This document shows positions 53,778-63,632 of a stretch of DNA of 64,000 bases, in pieces. The translations under genes and the position numbers were made by a program. The notes under the pieces were generated by a model. The model did no database searches. It saw only the letters and a list, made by a program, of their open reading frames with translations, and was not told where the DNA came from. This stretch comes from Symmachiella dynata (GTDB lineage: Bacteria > Planctomycetota > Planctomycetia > Planctomycetales > Planctomycetaceae). Location: contig NZ_CP036276.1 of the NCBI RefSeq assembly GCF_007747995.1, positions 3,153,001-3,217,000 on the forward strand, given 5' to 3'. The first letter of the stretch is position 1, and every line of letters starts with the position of its first letter.

Positions 53778-55883
53778 ATGCATATGCCAATTCGGTTTCG
53801 ATCACGAGGTCTTATCTGTACCTCATTATTCGCTTTGTTGTTAGCTGCATCGGCGCCTATCACCGCCGAAGATGCTCTGCCCATAGCGAACCACATGATT
53901 CATCACGTCGACCGTCCATTTACCAAATTGGAAATGGTGGAGAAATCGACGCGAATCCTCGAACTCAAAGGCCGCATCACAACGGTCGATGTCAATGACT
54001 CGGAAGTCATTACCGCGTCTAAAGTGGAAAACCCATTCAATCCTCGGCAACTGCGAATCACTGCCGGAGCACCGGGTGTCACCGACGTGACCGTCGTCGA
54101 CGAATTTGGCCAAAGCCATAAATTGGAAATCCTCGTCGTGGGCGACGTGCGGCATCTGCAATCGTTGCTGCAGCTGAGTTTTCCTGATGCTGCCATTCAT
54201 GTCACGAAGGTGCAAAACACCGCCGTGCTGAGCGGATGGGTCGACCAACCGGCGCAGATTCGCCCGATCATGCAATTGACCGAGCAGTTCTTCCCCGAAC
54301 CGATCAACAACATTCAAGTCGGTGGCGTCCAACAGGTCACGCTGAAAGTGAAGGTCATGGAGGTTCAACGTGGCAAGATTCGCCGGTTGGGCTTCAACTT
54401 CTTCGACATTGGAAACAACGGATACATCATCTCGAATCCGGGGAACTTGATTCCTATTCGAACTTTGACGTCGGCTGCAGGAGCGGCAACCAGCCTCGAC
54501 TTCAATCCGGCAGGGGCGACAGCGATGTTTGGGATTATCAGCGACAGCAATATTTTCCAGGGCTTTATTGAAGCCTTGAAAGAAGAGTCGCTGTTGAAGA
54601 TCTTGGCTGAGCCGAACCTTTCGGTGAAGAGTGGTTCCAAGGCGAACCTACTGCAAGGTGGAGAATTCCCGATTCTTATCCCGCAATCTCTGGGAACATT
54701 GAGCGTCGAATTCAAATCCTTCGGCGTCAAACTCGAAGCATTGCCCATCGTATTGGGGAACGGCCGGTTGAGCTTGCAATTGATTCCTGAAGTCAGCGAA
54801 CGGGACTTCTCCAGTGCGATCGAAACACAGGGAATCGTGGTGCCCGGTTTGACGACACGTCGTGTACAAACCGCTGTGGAAATGGATTTTGGTCAAACGT
54901 TTGTGATTGCAGGTTTGATCTTCGATCGACAGACAGCCACGACGTTTAAGGTTCCGGTTTTGGGAGAATTGCCCTTTTTTGGTGCCCTGTTCCGTCGCGT
55001 TCGCTATGACGAAACCGAAACCGAACTGTTGATTATGGTCACGCCGGAATTGGCCGACCCATTGAAACCGTGTGAAGTCCCGCCGCAAGGCCCTGGACAA
55101 TTCACAAGTACTCCGACCGATCGCGAGTTGTATCTCGATGGCACACTGGAAGTCCCCTACTACGGACCGCAATGTGTCGATTGCGAAGCTGACGGTGGCT
55201 ATGTGCCGCAACCGGCTTACATCGAACCGACTCCGAACGGCAACATGCAGTACGCTCCGAGTACCGTTCCGCCGGCCCCGGCCGCTAGTGGATCCGACAT
55301 TTCACCTCCGCCGACACCGCAACCCGAAGCTGCCAAACCGCAGGGAGTGGGGCCCACCTTGGGCCACTCCCCCGCCAAGCCCGATTTGGTCACACCACGT
55401 TTTCGTAGTGCGGCCCCTCGAGTTCAACAAGCTTCTGTTGCCCCCTCAGGTGCCACGCCCTTACTGGGGCCGGCACCGACCAAACGGGTGAAACCAGTGC
55501 AGTCTACAACTGTGCGAGCCAAAGCGACCACAAAAGTGACGACAGCACCGCGAGCAAAAACATTGAATCAAACTCGTCCGAATCGCCGCACCGGGCCGAC
55601 GCAGGTCGTCCAACAGCAGCGAACCGGCCAGAACAACACGACCATCGTACGGCGAGCTTCGGCAGCAACCGCGCAGCCATCAGGCACAGCACCGACAACA
55701 GCGGCTCCCGCTAATCCAGCATTGGTCTTTCCCGATGCGGAAAAGCAGAAATTGCTGAACCAGTTGAAAGCATCCAGCCAAGCAAAACCCAGTCGTCGCG
55801 CCCCGCGGCCGGGATTAATTGCTCCCAAGGAGTTAACCGGTCGGGCAAATCCGGACGGACAATCGTCGAGCGGCACTCCCTAA
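53778..55883 (+). CDS. cpaC: Tad/Flp pilus secretin CpaC/RcpA with Pro/Ala/Thr-rich tail
   Basis: 701 aa. Signal peptide (LICTSLFALLLAASAPITA), a pilus-assembly N-terminal domain (about 50-125, ITAGAPGVTDVTVVDEFGQ), a BON/N1-like domain (HVTKVQNTAVLSGWVDQPAQI), then the secretin domain (about 190-435: VKVMEVQRGKIRRLGFNFF ... AEPNLSVKSGSKANLLQGGE ... MDFGQTFVIAGLIFDRQTATTFKVPVLGELPFFGALFR). The last ~260 residues are Pro/Ala/Thr-rich and repetitive, which is unusual for this family. Forms the outer-membrane channel of the Tad system. Confidence 0.93.
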   Translation: MHMPIRFRSRGLICTSLFALLLAASAPITAEDALPIANHMIHHVDRPFTKLEMVEKSTRILELKGRITTVDVNDSEVITASKVENPFNPRQLRITAGAPGVTDVTVVDEFGQSHKLEILVVGDVRHLQSLLQLSFPDAAIHVTKVQNTAVLSGWVDQPAQIRPIMQLTEQFFPEPINNIQVGGVQQVTLKVKVMEVQRGKIRRLGFNFFDIGNNGYIISNPGNLIPIRTLTSAAGAATSLDFNPAGATAMFGIISDSNIFQGFIEALKEESLLKILAEPNLSVKSGSKANLLQGGEFPILIPQSLGTLSVEFKSFGVKLEALPIVLGNGRLSLQLIPEVSERDFSSAIETQGIVVPGLTTRRVQTAVEMDFGQTFVIAGLIFDRQTATTFKVPVLGELPFFGALFRRVRYDETETELLIMVTPELADPLKPCEVPPQGPGQFTSTPTDRELYLDGTLEVPYYGPQCVDCEADGGYVPQPAYIEPTPNGNMQYAPSTVPPAPAASGSDISPPPTPQPEAAKPQGVGPTLGHSPAKPDLVTPRFRSAAPRVQQASVAPSGATPLLGPAPTKRVKPVQSTTVRAKATTKVTTAPRAKTLNQTRPNRRTGPTQVVQQQRTGQNNTTIVRRASAATAQPSGTAPTTAAPANPALVFPDAEKQKLLNQLKASSQAKPSRRAPRPGLIAPKELTGRANPDGQSSSGTP

Positions 55884-55974
55884 GGGATTTGGCGCCTTGA
55901 CGTATGACGGCATGATGCCGGCCTGTTCTTGAACTTCGGAGTATTTGTCCTTTTGAATCAGCGGCGAGAGACTA

Positions 55975-57189
55975 ATGAATAACGTAGTCCGATTGGCAAT
56001 AGTAGACCCCAACGACTCCTCCCGAACGACCATCAAAAACTTGTTGATGGGTATGGATATGGTGTGGTTGGAAGCCGAATGCTCACGTTACGACTTTTTT
56101 GCCGATGTCATTTCACAGACGCAGCCTGACATCGCGCTGATTAATCTCGACGACGATGAGGAAAAAGGCTTGGCCTTGATCAGTCGCGTGACACAGGATC
56201 TTCCCGGCTGCAGCGTTTTGGTCGTCAGCAGTTCGACCGAAGGCAGCCTGATCCTGCACGCCATGCGAAACGGGGCCAAGGAGTTCTTGAGTTATCCTCT
56301 CAAATGGGAGGATTTCCTAGCCGCGTTGGACCGTATTCAAAATGCGGGACGCGGCCGTGGCGGCGATGGGTCGGCGCTTTCCTGCCAAGTGGTAGCCGTT
56401 GGCGGTGCCGGCGGCGGCGTGGGATGTACCTCTTTGGCGGTGAATTTGGGCTGTAGTCTCGCCAAAGAGGAACGCAACAGCGTCGCAATTGTCGACATCG
56501 ATTTCGCCTTGGGTGATGCGGACGTCTGGTTGGATATCATTCCTGATTACACCATTCACGACGTCACTGAAAACATCACCCGCTTGGACTACTCGTTGTT
56601 AAAACGTTCGTTGACGCAACACGACTGCGGTGTCTATCTACTGCCGCGACCGGTGCAAATCACGAATGACACAACGGTCGATACCGACCAACTCAAACGC
56701 ATGATTGCCTTGTTGAAGGCAACGTTTACCCATCTGGTGATCGACGTCAGTAAGACGTATTCACCGTTGGATATGGCCACGTTGGAGTTGGCTGACAGCG
56801 TGCTCATGGTCACGCAACTCGACTTGCCCTGTTTGCGCAACGTCGTGCGATTGATGCAGTATTTTGACAATATCGACGGATTAGTCGACAAGACCAAAGT
56901 GGTCGTCAACCGTTTGGGATTGGAAGAAGAACAAATCAGCTTGAACAAAGCATTGGAAACGATCGGCCGCGAAATCTTTTGGCAGATCCCCAACGACTAC
57001 GCCACGATGGTTGAGGCACGTAACAACGGCATCCCGCTCCAAATGCAGGCTCCGCGGGCGAAACTGACGAAGTGCGTTGATCAACTCGCCGCCGCATTGG
57101 ACGGGAAAAACGCCGCTGAAACGACGGACGATGGCAAGAAGCCGCGTCGCACCAGCCTGTTTGGATTCCTTTCCAGCGGATCCAAATAG
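55975..57189 (+). CDS. cpaE: Tad pilus localisation ATPase CpaE/TadZ
   Basis: 404 aa. N-terminal receiver-like domain (about 5-120; DPNDSSRTT, LINLDDDEEKG) then a ParA/MinD-type ATPase domain: deviant Walker A AVGGAGGGVGCTSLAVN (about 142-156) in which the usual Lys before Thr is Cys, and VAIVDIDFALGDADV. The C-terminal GREIFWQIPNDYATMVEARNNG is typical of CpaE. Positions the Tad machine in the cell; the missing lysine is common in TadZ/CpaE. It is the last tad gene here; no TadA/B/C follows. Confidence 0.92.
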   Translation: MNNVVRLAIVDPNDSSRTTIKNLLMGMDMVWLEAECSRYDFFADVISQTQPDIALINLDDDEEKGLALISRVTQDLPGCSVLVVSSSTEGSLILHAMRNGAKEFLSYPLKWEDFLAALDRIQNAGRGRGGDGSALSCQVVAVGGAGGGVGCTSLAVNLGCSLAKEERNSVAIVDIDFALGDADVWLDIIPDYTIHDVTENITRLDYSLLKRSLTQHDCGVYLLPRPVQITNDTTVDTDQLKRMIALLKATFTHLVIDVSKTYSPLDMATLELADSVLMVTQLDLPCLRNVVRLMQYFDNIDGLVDKTKVVVNRLGLEEEQISLNKALETIGREIFWQIPNDYATMVEARNNGIPLQMQAPRAKLTKCVDQLAAALDGKNAAETTDDGKKPRRTSLFGFLSSGSK

Positions 57190-57273
57190 CAGGCTGCGAA
57201 TATTCGTCGCACGAGATGTCGTGTGCCGGTCGCGTTTGGTATACGCAGTGCGCAGTATCATCAGACAACTTGA

Positions 57274-57612
57274 TTAGGCATCAACGTCCAAGCGGCCGCC
57301 GCGAAGTCCCAAGGCATCGGTGGCATGGCGGGTGGGGCTTTCGGCTGTCTCAGAGTCACTGGCATCTTGCTGATCTTCAGCGTGAATTTCGCCGGGAGAG
57401 GCTCCCCAACTCTGTCGACCGTCTGCATCGCGGTCGGCATCCAAGTCGGCTTCCTCCACGTCTTTATCGATGGCTTCGGTCTGTTCGACTTGGAATTTCT
57501 GCGCCGCTTGCTGAGCTTTGGACTCGTCCTGCTGTGAGTTCGTCCGTTGGGCACCGGCGAAAGAACTCGCCAGGTTGAACGCGGCTGGATTGCTCGAACC
57601 GATACTGCTCAT
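57274..57612 (-). CDS. small acidic hypothetical protein
   Basis: 112 aa, unknown. N-terminus MSSIGSSNPAAFNLASSFAG; the rest is rich in Gln/Glu/Asp/Ala (QQDESKAQQAAQKFQVEQ, VEEADLDADRDADG), ending GLRGGRLDVDA. No signal peptide or membrane helix. ATG at 57612 has GGGGAG 8 nt upstream; the frame is open to 57669. Convergent with cpaE, so not part of the Tad operon. Confidence 0.65.
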   Translation of the reverse strand: MSSIGSSNPAAFNLASSFAGAQRTNSQQDESKAQQAAQKFQVEQTEAIDKDVEEADLDADRDADGRQSWGASPGEIHAEDQQDASDSETAESPTRHATDALGLRGGRLDVDA

Positions 57613-57825
57613 CGCAATTTCTCCCCGTTGTTTTTTAATAACCGTCCCTGGTCGATTGGCGGTGATCAAAATTAGCAGACGAGGAACGTCGGAATTCCCG
57701 TAAAGCGGGATTCTCGAGGGGGAGCATCAAGGGAGTCAAGCACCGCGGGCCTCCTCGTCCTGCTGCCCGCAGGTGCAAAAGTATAGCTCACTTCCAGGTA
57801 AGCGGCACTACCAATTTTCGGTCCA

Positions 57826-59676
57826 TTATGGGTTTTGAGAGGGCGAATCCGCAGTTGTTCCTGTGGATTTCGTCTCCGTAATCGGCGTGACCTCGCCAAT
57901 TTTAATCGTCGGAGTCGGCTTGGTCTCGGTTTCGATTTCTTTTTTACTGCTCGCTGGTAGAAACGGATTTGTCGGTGGCGTGATCGGGGTGTCATCAGCC
58001 ACCTTGGAGGGCGCCGGTTGTGTGGGGGAAGTTTTTACCAAGCGTCCACCGGAACGTGTTGGGCGTCCGTAGCGAATCAACGACAGTTGTCGGCCTTCGA
58101 ATTTAATGTCGGAGACCAAGTAGTTACCTCCGCGGCGCCCGAGCTGCGAAGGTTGTCGCGCGTCGTCATTTTGCCAAATTGCCGTGACAGCATTTGATGG
58201 AACGCGACGCAGGTGCAACACCGTCGGCTGCATGTGTGGATACTTGAGAACCAACGCGATTTTCGTCGAACGCGGTGTTGAGGAAAATATCCCCCCCAAT
58301 TGAACGGCATCGCGAAAACGAACTTCGGCAGCGTCGTTCTTTTGTCCCAACTCGGGAGCGTGCACGGTTCGGCCATTGATCAACAAACTGACTTTAGCCG
58401 TGCCAATTTGCCACAAGGGGTCCGCTCGGAAGACAATGTCGTCCATGCCCAAATTCATATCGGCGTAACCGAAGAGCGTTCGCAGCAAATGCCGGTTGAC
58501 CATGGTGGGCACTTCGTCGGATCCGAGATAAGTACAGGCCCGGAGGACTGCCGGCACGGGAATTTGTCCCAGCACCTGTTCATCGCGGAGCCAGTGAATC
58601 AGTTTTTCCCGTTCACCCGAGTCCTGGTAGATGGTCATCAACGCGACCAAGCTTTGTGTCCGTTCCAAACGTGCATCAATGTTTCGCAAGGCGGCCTCTT
58701 CAGCGAGTTCATATTTCCCATGCTTGGCCAAAATGCGCGCACAGACCAGATTGGCCTGCCAGGCAGTGTCCGCATAGCCTAATGCTTCTTGGGCAGTCCG
58801 TGCCGCTTCGCGGTTGCCTTGAAAGTCTTGAATGGCCGCTAGGTTCGCGACCCCCGCTGCCAGCATTTCATCCCTGCGGAAGTGCCCTGCCCCGTAGTTG
58901 GCAAGGTTCTCATAGGTCTCCGCAGCCTTGTCCCAATCGCCCAATGCTTGGTGCGTGCGGGCCACGTGATACCAATAGGGTGGGTAACATTCCATGAATT
59001 TTTCTAAGCGTTGCAACAATCGCAAACGAATTTCAGGGTCTGTTTCGTTCAAGGCGGCGTCCAGGCTGTCTAAGTCGGCGCAGCGGATCAACCAGCGATC
59101 GGGAATGTTTTTCTTCTGGATCATTTTCCAGAACGTGTCCAGGAATTGCGAAGAACTGTTCACAACCTGCACCATTCGCGATTTTTCGATGTTCCAGACA
59201 GCGTGATCGGTGTTGGTTTTTAAGTTTCGGTAGTCCCACCAACTCCCGGCGCCAGTTCGCAAAGCTTCGCCGTATTGAAATGTTGTCACTTGCGTGCTCA
59301 ATAAAAACGCGGAGGCCATCGCTTGTCGGCCGAGATTCCGCCGAAATTCCGATTTGAGATGTTGTCGTTCTTTCTCAGCGATCGTTTCGCCGCCAATTTC
59401 TTCCAAAACCTTGGTGTAGAGCGTTACTACCTCTTGGTCGGCAATGCCGTTGAGGTTTAAGTTGTTGAGAATGTTTTCTTGCTCTTCAACCAACACCGGT
59501 TTTGTGCCGTTGCGCTTGATGCGAAAAAAGGCGGCGCGGCAGTAGTTGAGCGCAACGGCAGCGGCACGATCACGGCTGTCGGAATTGGGGGAGCGCGGCA
59601 CGTTGCTCGCTTCCTCCGCACCGACGGCGGTGGTCAGGAAAATAGAAATCGTCAAACTAATAATGAGTGCTCGCAT
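57826..59676 (-). CDS. secreted TPR-rich protein, unknown function
   Basis: 616 aa. Signal peptide MRALIISLTISIFLTTAVGAEEAS. The middle has tetratricopeptide-like pairs (WYHVARTHQALGDWDKAAETYENLANYG; ARILAKHGKYELAEEAALRNI; SLVALMTIYQDSGEREKLIHWL). The C-terminal ~130 residues are Thr/Pro/Lys-rich. Probably a periplasmic or surface protein; the TPR region may bind partners. Isolated on the minus strand. Confidence 0.8.
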   Translation of the reverse strand: MRALIISLTISIFLTTAVGAEEASNVPRSPNSDSRDRAAAVALNYCRAAFFRIKRNGTKPVLVEEQENILNNLNLNGIADQEVVTLYTKVLEEIGGETIAEKERQHLKSEFRRNLGRQAMASAFLLSTQVTTFQYGEALRTGAGSWWDYRNLKTNTDHAVWNIEKSRMVQVVNSSSQFLDTFWKMIQKKNIPDRWLIRCADLDSLDAALNETDPEIRLRLLQRLEKFMECYPPYWYHVARTHQALGDWDKAAETYENLANYGAGHFRRDEMLAAGVANLAAIQDFQGNREAARTAQEALGYADTAWQANLVCARILAKHGKYELAEEAALRNIDARLERTQSLVALMTIYQDSGEREKLIHWLRDEQVLGQIPVPAVLRACTYLGSDEVPTMVNRHLLRTLFGYADMNLGMDDIVFRADPLWQIGTAKVSLLINGRTVHAPELGQKNDAAEVRFRDAVQLGGIFSSTPRSTKIALVLKYPHMQPTVLHLRRVPSNAVTAIWQNDDARQPSQLGRRGGNYLVSDIKFEGRQLSLIRYGRPTRSGGRLVKTSPTQPAPSKVADDTPITPPTNPFLPASSKKEIETETKPTPTIKIGEVTPITETKSTGTTADSPSQNP

Positions 59677-60027
59677 GTGCGTGCCTGTATCTCGATTTCA
59701 ATGATTCTCAGGGGTTGTGGCAAATTCGCCAAAGGGGCGAGCGACCAAAAGAATTGGTGAGCGCAATCCACATCCGGGAATGCTCGCACCCTGTTGAAAG
59801 TCTACACGCGCACCGCGAGCGTGTCGGACTTCTTAGAGAACGGCGAAGAACTTCACCCCCTGCCCGGGGTGATTTGCCGTGTTAGTGAAAATCTGCGGCC
59901 CAGTGCACGGGCCGACTCGGTGGCACAACAATTAGCATCCGTATCGATTCGCAAGCTTCGCGAATCGGTACGACCCAAACATCCAGAGAATGTCAGAGTT
60001 CATTCAAGAATTGTTGGCGCGGTACGA
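59677..60027. other. noncoding gap with an 8-bp hairpin
   Basis: About 350 nt between two minus-strand genes. Hairpin CGATTCGC/GCGAATCG with a 7-nt loop at 59945-59967, no T-run on either side. A plus-strand frame (59794-60087) overlaps the aminotransferase C-terminus antisense and has no start signal. Nothing else was recognised. Confidence 0.5.
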
Positions 60028-61275
60028 TCAACCCGCTTTGGCGCGCGTTTGAGTCTCCATAGCCGCAAACTGTGCGGCTGGGATTGAGATCGGCGCCGTT
60101 TTTTCGCCACTGCGACCCAAGGCGATCGAAATGGCTTGGACAACCCGTTCTAATTGTTGGGCGGTCAGCTCCGAGAAGATTGGCAATGCCAACGTTTCAG
60201 CGGCCGCTCGTTCCGATTCGGGCAACGAGCCCGCTTCGTATCCCAAATACTCAAAGCATGGTTGCAGATGCAATGGAATTGGGTAATAGATCGCGCAGCC
60301 AACCTGTTGTTCGTGCAACTTTGCCTTGACCTCGTCGCGGCGACCATCTTTGACACGAATGCAGTATTGGTTGTAGATATGTTTTCGACCGGTAACGACA
60401 GCCGGCGTTTCGATGGCATCCAGCAGACCGTATTCTTCAAATAACGTCTGGTATTGGCTGGCGTTATTTCTGCGGGCCTCGGTCCAGGAATCCAAATGCG
60501 GCAATTTGACACGCAACACGGCTGCCTGCAAGGCGTCTAAACGGCTGTTGAGGCCGACTTCCAGATGATGATAACCGCCGGCGTCGCCGTGAACACGGAG
60601 CCGTCGCAATCGCGCGGCCAAGTCGGCGTCATCGGTTGTGATCAATCCGCCGTCCCCGGCTCCTCCCAGGTTTTTGGTGGGAAAGAAGCTGAAGCAACCC
60701 ATTGTTCCCAGAACACCGGCACGGCGGCCCATGAGTTCTGAGCCGATGGCCTGAGCGGCATCCTCAATGATTGCCAAGCCATGTTGGACGGCAATTCGCC
60801 ACAGCGGTTCCATGTCTGCACATTGTCCGTACAAGTGAACCGGTAAAATCGCCCGTGTTTTGGGGGTGATGGCCGCTTCGACCGCCGCAGGGTCAATGTT
60901 GAAACAGTCTGGTTGAATATCAACGAAGACCGGGACCGCACCGGAACGATAAATCGCGCCGCCGGTGGCAAAAAATGTGTAAGGACTGGTGATCACCTCG
61001 TCGCCCGGTTTCAAATCGAGCGCCATCAGCGCCAGCAACAGCGCATCGGTGCCCGAAGCGCAGCCGATCGCTTCGCGGGAATCACAGTAAGAGGCCACTT
61101 CGAATTCGAACTCGGCGACCTCGTCGCCCAACACAAAATGTTGCGAGGCGAAGACTTGGGCCACCTTGTCCTGGACTGCTTCAGCGATACTGGCGTTTTG
61201 AGACACCAAGTCGATGAATGGAACCGGTTCGGCGACAACGTCGCTGTGAGCGCGCAGGGGAAGAATCTCGGACAT
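60028..61275 (-). CDS. DegT/DnrJ/EryC1-family sugar aminotransferase
   Basis: 415 aa PLP enzyme. [46 protein letters not shown] and the Schiff-base Lys in [17 protein letters not shown] are family signatures; [22 protein letters not shown] follows. Transfers an amino group to a keto-sugar (often nucleotide-linked), a step in surface polysaccharide or antibiotic-sugar synthesis. ATG at 61275 has GGAG 6 nt upstream; the frame is open to 61293. Neighbouring glycan genes are not evident apart from the ABC-2 permease. Confidence 0.92.
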   Translation of the reverse strand: MSEILPLRAHSDVVAEPVPFIDLVSQNASIAEAVQDKVAQVFASQHFVLGDEVAEFEFEVASYCDSREAIGCASGTDALLLALMALDLKPGDEVITSPYTFFATGGAIYRSGAVPVFVDIQPDCFNIDPAAVEAAITPKTRAILPVHLYGQCADMEPLWRIAVQHGLAIIEDAAQAIGSELMGRRAGVLGTMGCFSFFPTKNLGGAGDGGLITTDDADLAARLRRLRVHGDAGGYHHLEVGLNSRLDALQAAVLRVKLPHLDSWTEARRNNASQYQTLFEEYGLLDAIETPAVVTGRKHIYNQYCIRVKDGRRDEVKAKLHEQQVGCAIYYPIPLHLQPCFEYLGYEAGSLPESERAAAETLALPIFSELTAQQLERVVQAISIALGRSGEKTAPISIPAAQFAAMETQTRAKAG

Positions 61276-61409
61276 GGGCGACTCCATTCGCACATGATGA
61301 CATCAAAGGGGGGAAATTGAGGCGGTAAATTACGGGCGAGGATCGTTTGTGTCAAGATGAGGTCGTGGAGCAATATTGATGCTGAAATGTCACCTTGACG
61401 GCTGCAAAC

Positions 61410-62234
61410 TCAACCGCCGAACGCACCGTAGCGTCGCACACCACGGATGAACATCACCCGGTTGGCCACAGCCAGAATCAATATCCAACCGCCGGCAATC
61501 AACAGTTCGTTGATCAGTTGCGCATGTGTGTAATGACCCAACATGATCGAAGCGGGAAAATAGGCGAGGTACTTAAATGGCAAGTAGATCACCCAGGCAT
61601 TGACGGGTGCAGGCAGCCAGTCGAGCGGAATCATGTGCCCCGACAAAAAGTAGTTGAGCATCATGTACACGAAGATCAGCGAACTGACTTCCAGAAACCA
61701 AAACGACACCAGTCCGATCATGCTTTCGATCAAAAACCCGATCAAAAATGCAATCGGCAGTGAAATCAAAAATCCCACGATCGTGAAACCGTCCGGCCAA
61801 CCCGAGAAGTAATCCCGGCACAAGAAGAACACCAACGCAAACGGGCCAACCGCCACGATGTAATACACCAGCTTGTGGGCCACACGGTGCCAAAACAGGT
61901 AACCCAGAAAATCGACTGGTTGAATCAGAAACTTTTTGATAGTCCCCTCACGCACGTCGCGCGCCACCCCGGTTGCTAACCCAGGCATGCTGGAAAACGC
62001 CCGGGCTACCATCGCCAACAAAAAGTAGGCGATCATGTCGTCATAGCTGTAGCCGTTTAGTTTCTGCTTGGGTTGGTCGGAGTGAACGGCGAAGATCGCG
62101 CCCCACAAAAAGATCTGGGTCACAATCGGCAAAAATCGAACCAGCGTCGCAAACGCAAAGTCAGCGCGATAAACGAGTCGCTCCTCAATGCAGGTCCGCA
62201 GAATGACCCAGTTAATACGAAGTCGCGCGATCAT
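61410..62234 (-). CDS. ABC-2-type transporter permease
   Basis: 274 aa with six hydrophobic helices (for example [87 protein letters not shown]). Matches ABC-2 permeases usually paired with a second permease and an ATPase; neither is adjacent here. The frame is open to 62483, but that extension reads through REP family 2 repeats, so the ATG at 62234 is used; it lacks a clear ribosome binding site. Substrate unknown. Confidence 0.82.
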   Translation of the reverse strand: MIARLRINWVILRTCIEERLVYRADFAFATLVRFLPIVTQIFLWGAIFAVHSDQPKQKLNGYSYDDMIAYFLLAMVARAFSSMPGLATGVARDVREGTIKKFLIQPVDFLGYLFWHRVAHKLVYYIVAVGPFALVFFLCRDYFSGWPDGFTIVGFLISLPIAFLIGFLIESMIGLVSFWFLEVSSLIFVYMMLNYFLSGHMIPLDWLPAPVNAWVIYLPFKYLAYFPASIMLGHYTHAQLINELLIAGGWILILAVANRVMFIRGVRRYGAFGG

Positions 62235-62361
62235 GGACGATGATGCCAAGTGAAGACGAAAAGAAACAACCACTGACCGGCCGACATCATAGGAAGCCCC
62301 ACAACGATTGCAAAGCAAACGCAATCGTGTGCCCGTTACCGGGCAATGAATTGCGGTGTCA

Positions 62362-62477
62362 CGGGAGGGCGAAGCTCCTGCTGAGCCGCGCTGGTCCCGA
62401 CGACTGGGCTTGCAAATTCGTCGGGCCAAATGACACGTGCTGGTCGCGCGCGGCTCGGACGGAGCCTCGCCCTCCCG
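62362..62477. repeat. REP family 2 inverted pair
   Basis: Unit 62362-62389 (same 28 nt as 27586-27613) and its inverted relative at 62450-62477 (24/28 matching) face each other across about 60 nt that contains a further CCGACGA/TCGTCGG stem. Together they form a composite palindrome (BIME-like) between the mannonate dehydratase-like gene and the permease gene. Confidence 0.82.
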
Positions 62478-62495
62478 GAACACGAAATCGCGCGA

Positions 62496-63611
62496 TTATG
62501 ACGCCTTGACCGCTTGGAGTAGACCTTGGATGTAACCGTAGCTGAAGGCGAATCCTTGGTGTCCGCCGGGATCTTCGGGGTGTTTCGGCACATGGTCGGG
62601 CATGACCATGTATTCGTATCCCACATCGCGCAGCGCTTGCATCAGTGCGAGCATGTCCATGTCTCCCTCGTCGGGATAGACCTCTTGAAAATCTCCCCGC
62701 TTGCCGCGGATATTGCGAAAGTGGATATTGAAGATTTTCTTCCGCTCTCCAAAATGATGAATCACATCCACGATTTCGCCGGCCGGATCTTGCAGCATCT
62801 CCGCTGTGCTGCCTAAGCAAAGGTTCAGACCGTGGTAGTCGCTTTCATTGATCGTGACGAATTTCTTCAGCCCGTCGACGGTCCCCAACACGCGATTGAG
62901 CCCTTGGAATCCGCCCGGGGGTGTGCCGGGGTCGTGAGGATGGCAGGCGGCGCGGATTTTGTATTCTTCGCAGACTGGGATAATGCGTTCTAGAAAATAG
63001 GTAATCCGCTCCCAGATCACGTCGTCGCTGACTTTTCCTGCCCGCGTTAACGGTGGATCGGCGACCGCTTCGGCGGCTTTCCAGGTGCTATACGTCGAAC
63101 CGCCGCGGCCGGGTGTCCGCTCGGTTCGCAAGACGCCCAGAAGACTCATGTTGTATTTGACCGCCGGAATACCGACAGCGGCGCAGTTGGCGATCATTTT
63201 TTGGATATGTTCGATATCCCGATCGCGCTCAGGACTTTGCCCGAGCATGATCGCTCCCCGTTTCTCACGGTCGATATGGCTGGAGGATAAAAACGGAAGC
63301 GCGACAATATCCAAACTAACGCCATGCTCTTCACAAACATCACGCGTCTTCTGCAGATCTTCGACGGACCAATATCCGCGTTCGCCCGGTTTGGGCGGGT
63401 GGCCGCAAATGTGATTCACGCCATTCCGCTTAAAATACTGCAACATGCTGGGCGAGGTCGGGCCCCGCTGGCAACCGACGTGCATTTTGACCGGCGGCGC
63501 CACTTTGGGGGCGGCGTTTTCTGGTTGTGCGGTCGAACCGGTTTGTTCGCAGCCGGTCAGGGCCAATGCTGACGCGGCGGTCGTGGCGGTGAGGAATTCG
63601 CGTCGTTGCAT
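62496..63611 (-). CDS. exported mannonate dehydratase-like TIM-barrel protein
   Basis: 371 aa. N-terminus MQRREFLTATTAASALALTGC combines a twin-arginine-like motif with a lipobox Cys at residue 21. The barrel has UxuA-like segments (MHVGCQRGPTSP, NHICGHPPKPGERGYW, AACHPHDPG, FNIHFRNIRGKRGDFQEVYPDEGDMDMLALMQAL, YMVMPDHVPKHPED) that fit mannonate dehydratase/sugar-isomerase families. Would dehydrate an aldonate such as mannonate, if active. ATG at 63611 has GGAG 9 nt upstream; the long frame to 63896 runs through repeat copy E and is not coding. Confidence 0.88.
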   Translation of the reverse strand: MQRREFLTATTAASALALTGCEQTGSTAQPENAAPKVAPPVKMHVGCQRGPTSPSMLQYFKRNGVNHICGHPPKPGERGYWSVEDLQKTRDVCEEHGVSLDIVALPFLSSSHIDREKRGAIMLGQSPERDRDIEHIQKMIANCAAVGIPAVKYNMSLLGVLRTERTPGRGGSTYSTWKAAEAVADPPLTRAGKVSDDVIWERITYFLERIIPVCEEYKIRAACHPHDPGTPPGGFQGLNRVLGTVDGLKKFVTINESDYHGLNLCLGSTAEMLQDPAGEIVDVIHHFGERKKIFNIHFRNIRGKRGDFQEVYPDEGDMDMLALMQALRDVGYEYMVMPDHVPKHPEDPGGHQGFAFSYGYIQGLLQAVKAS

Positions 63612-63632
63612 GATGCTGGTCTCCGTTCTGTT

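Noticed and set aside
59794-60087. 97-codon plus-strand frame between the TPR protein and the aminotransferase
   Set aside because: Overlaps the antisense end of the aminotransferase and shows no family resemblance.
62235-62483. 83-codon N-terminal extension of the ABC-2 permease
   Set aside because: It reads through the REP family 2 inverted pair ([15 protein letters not shown] peptides), a typical annotation artefact.
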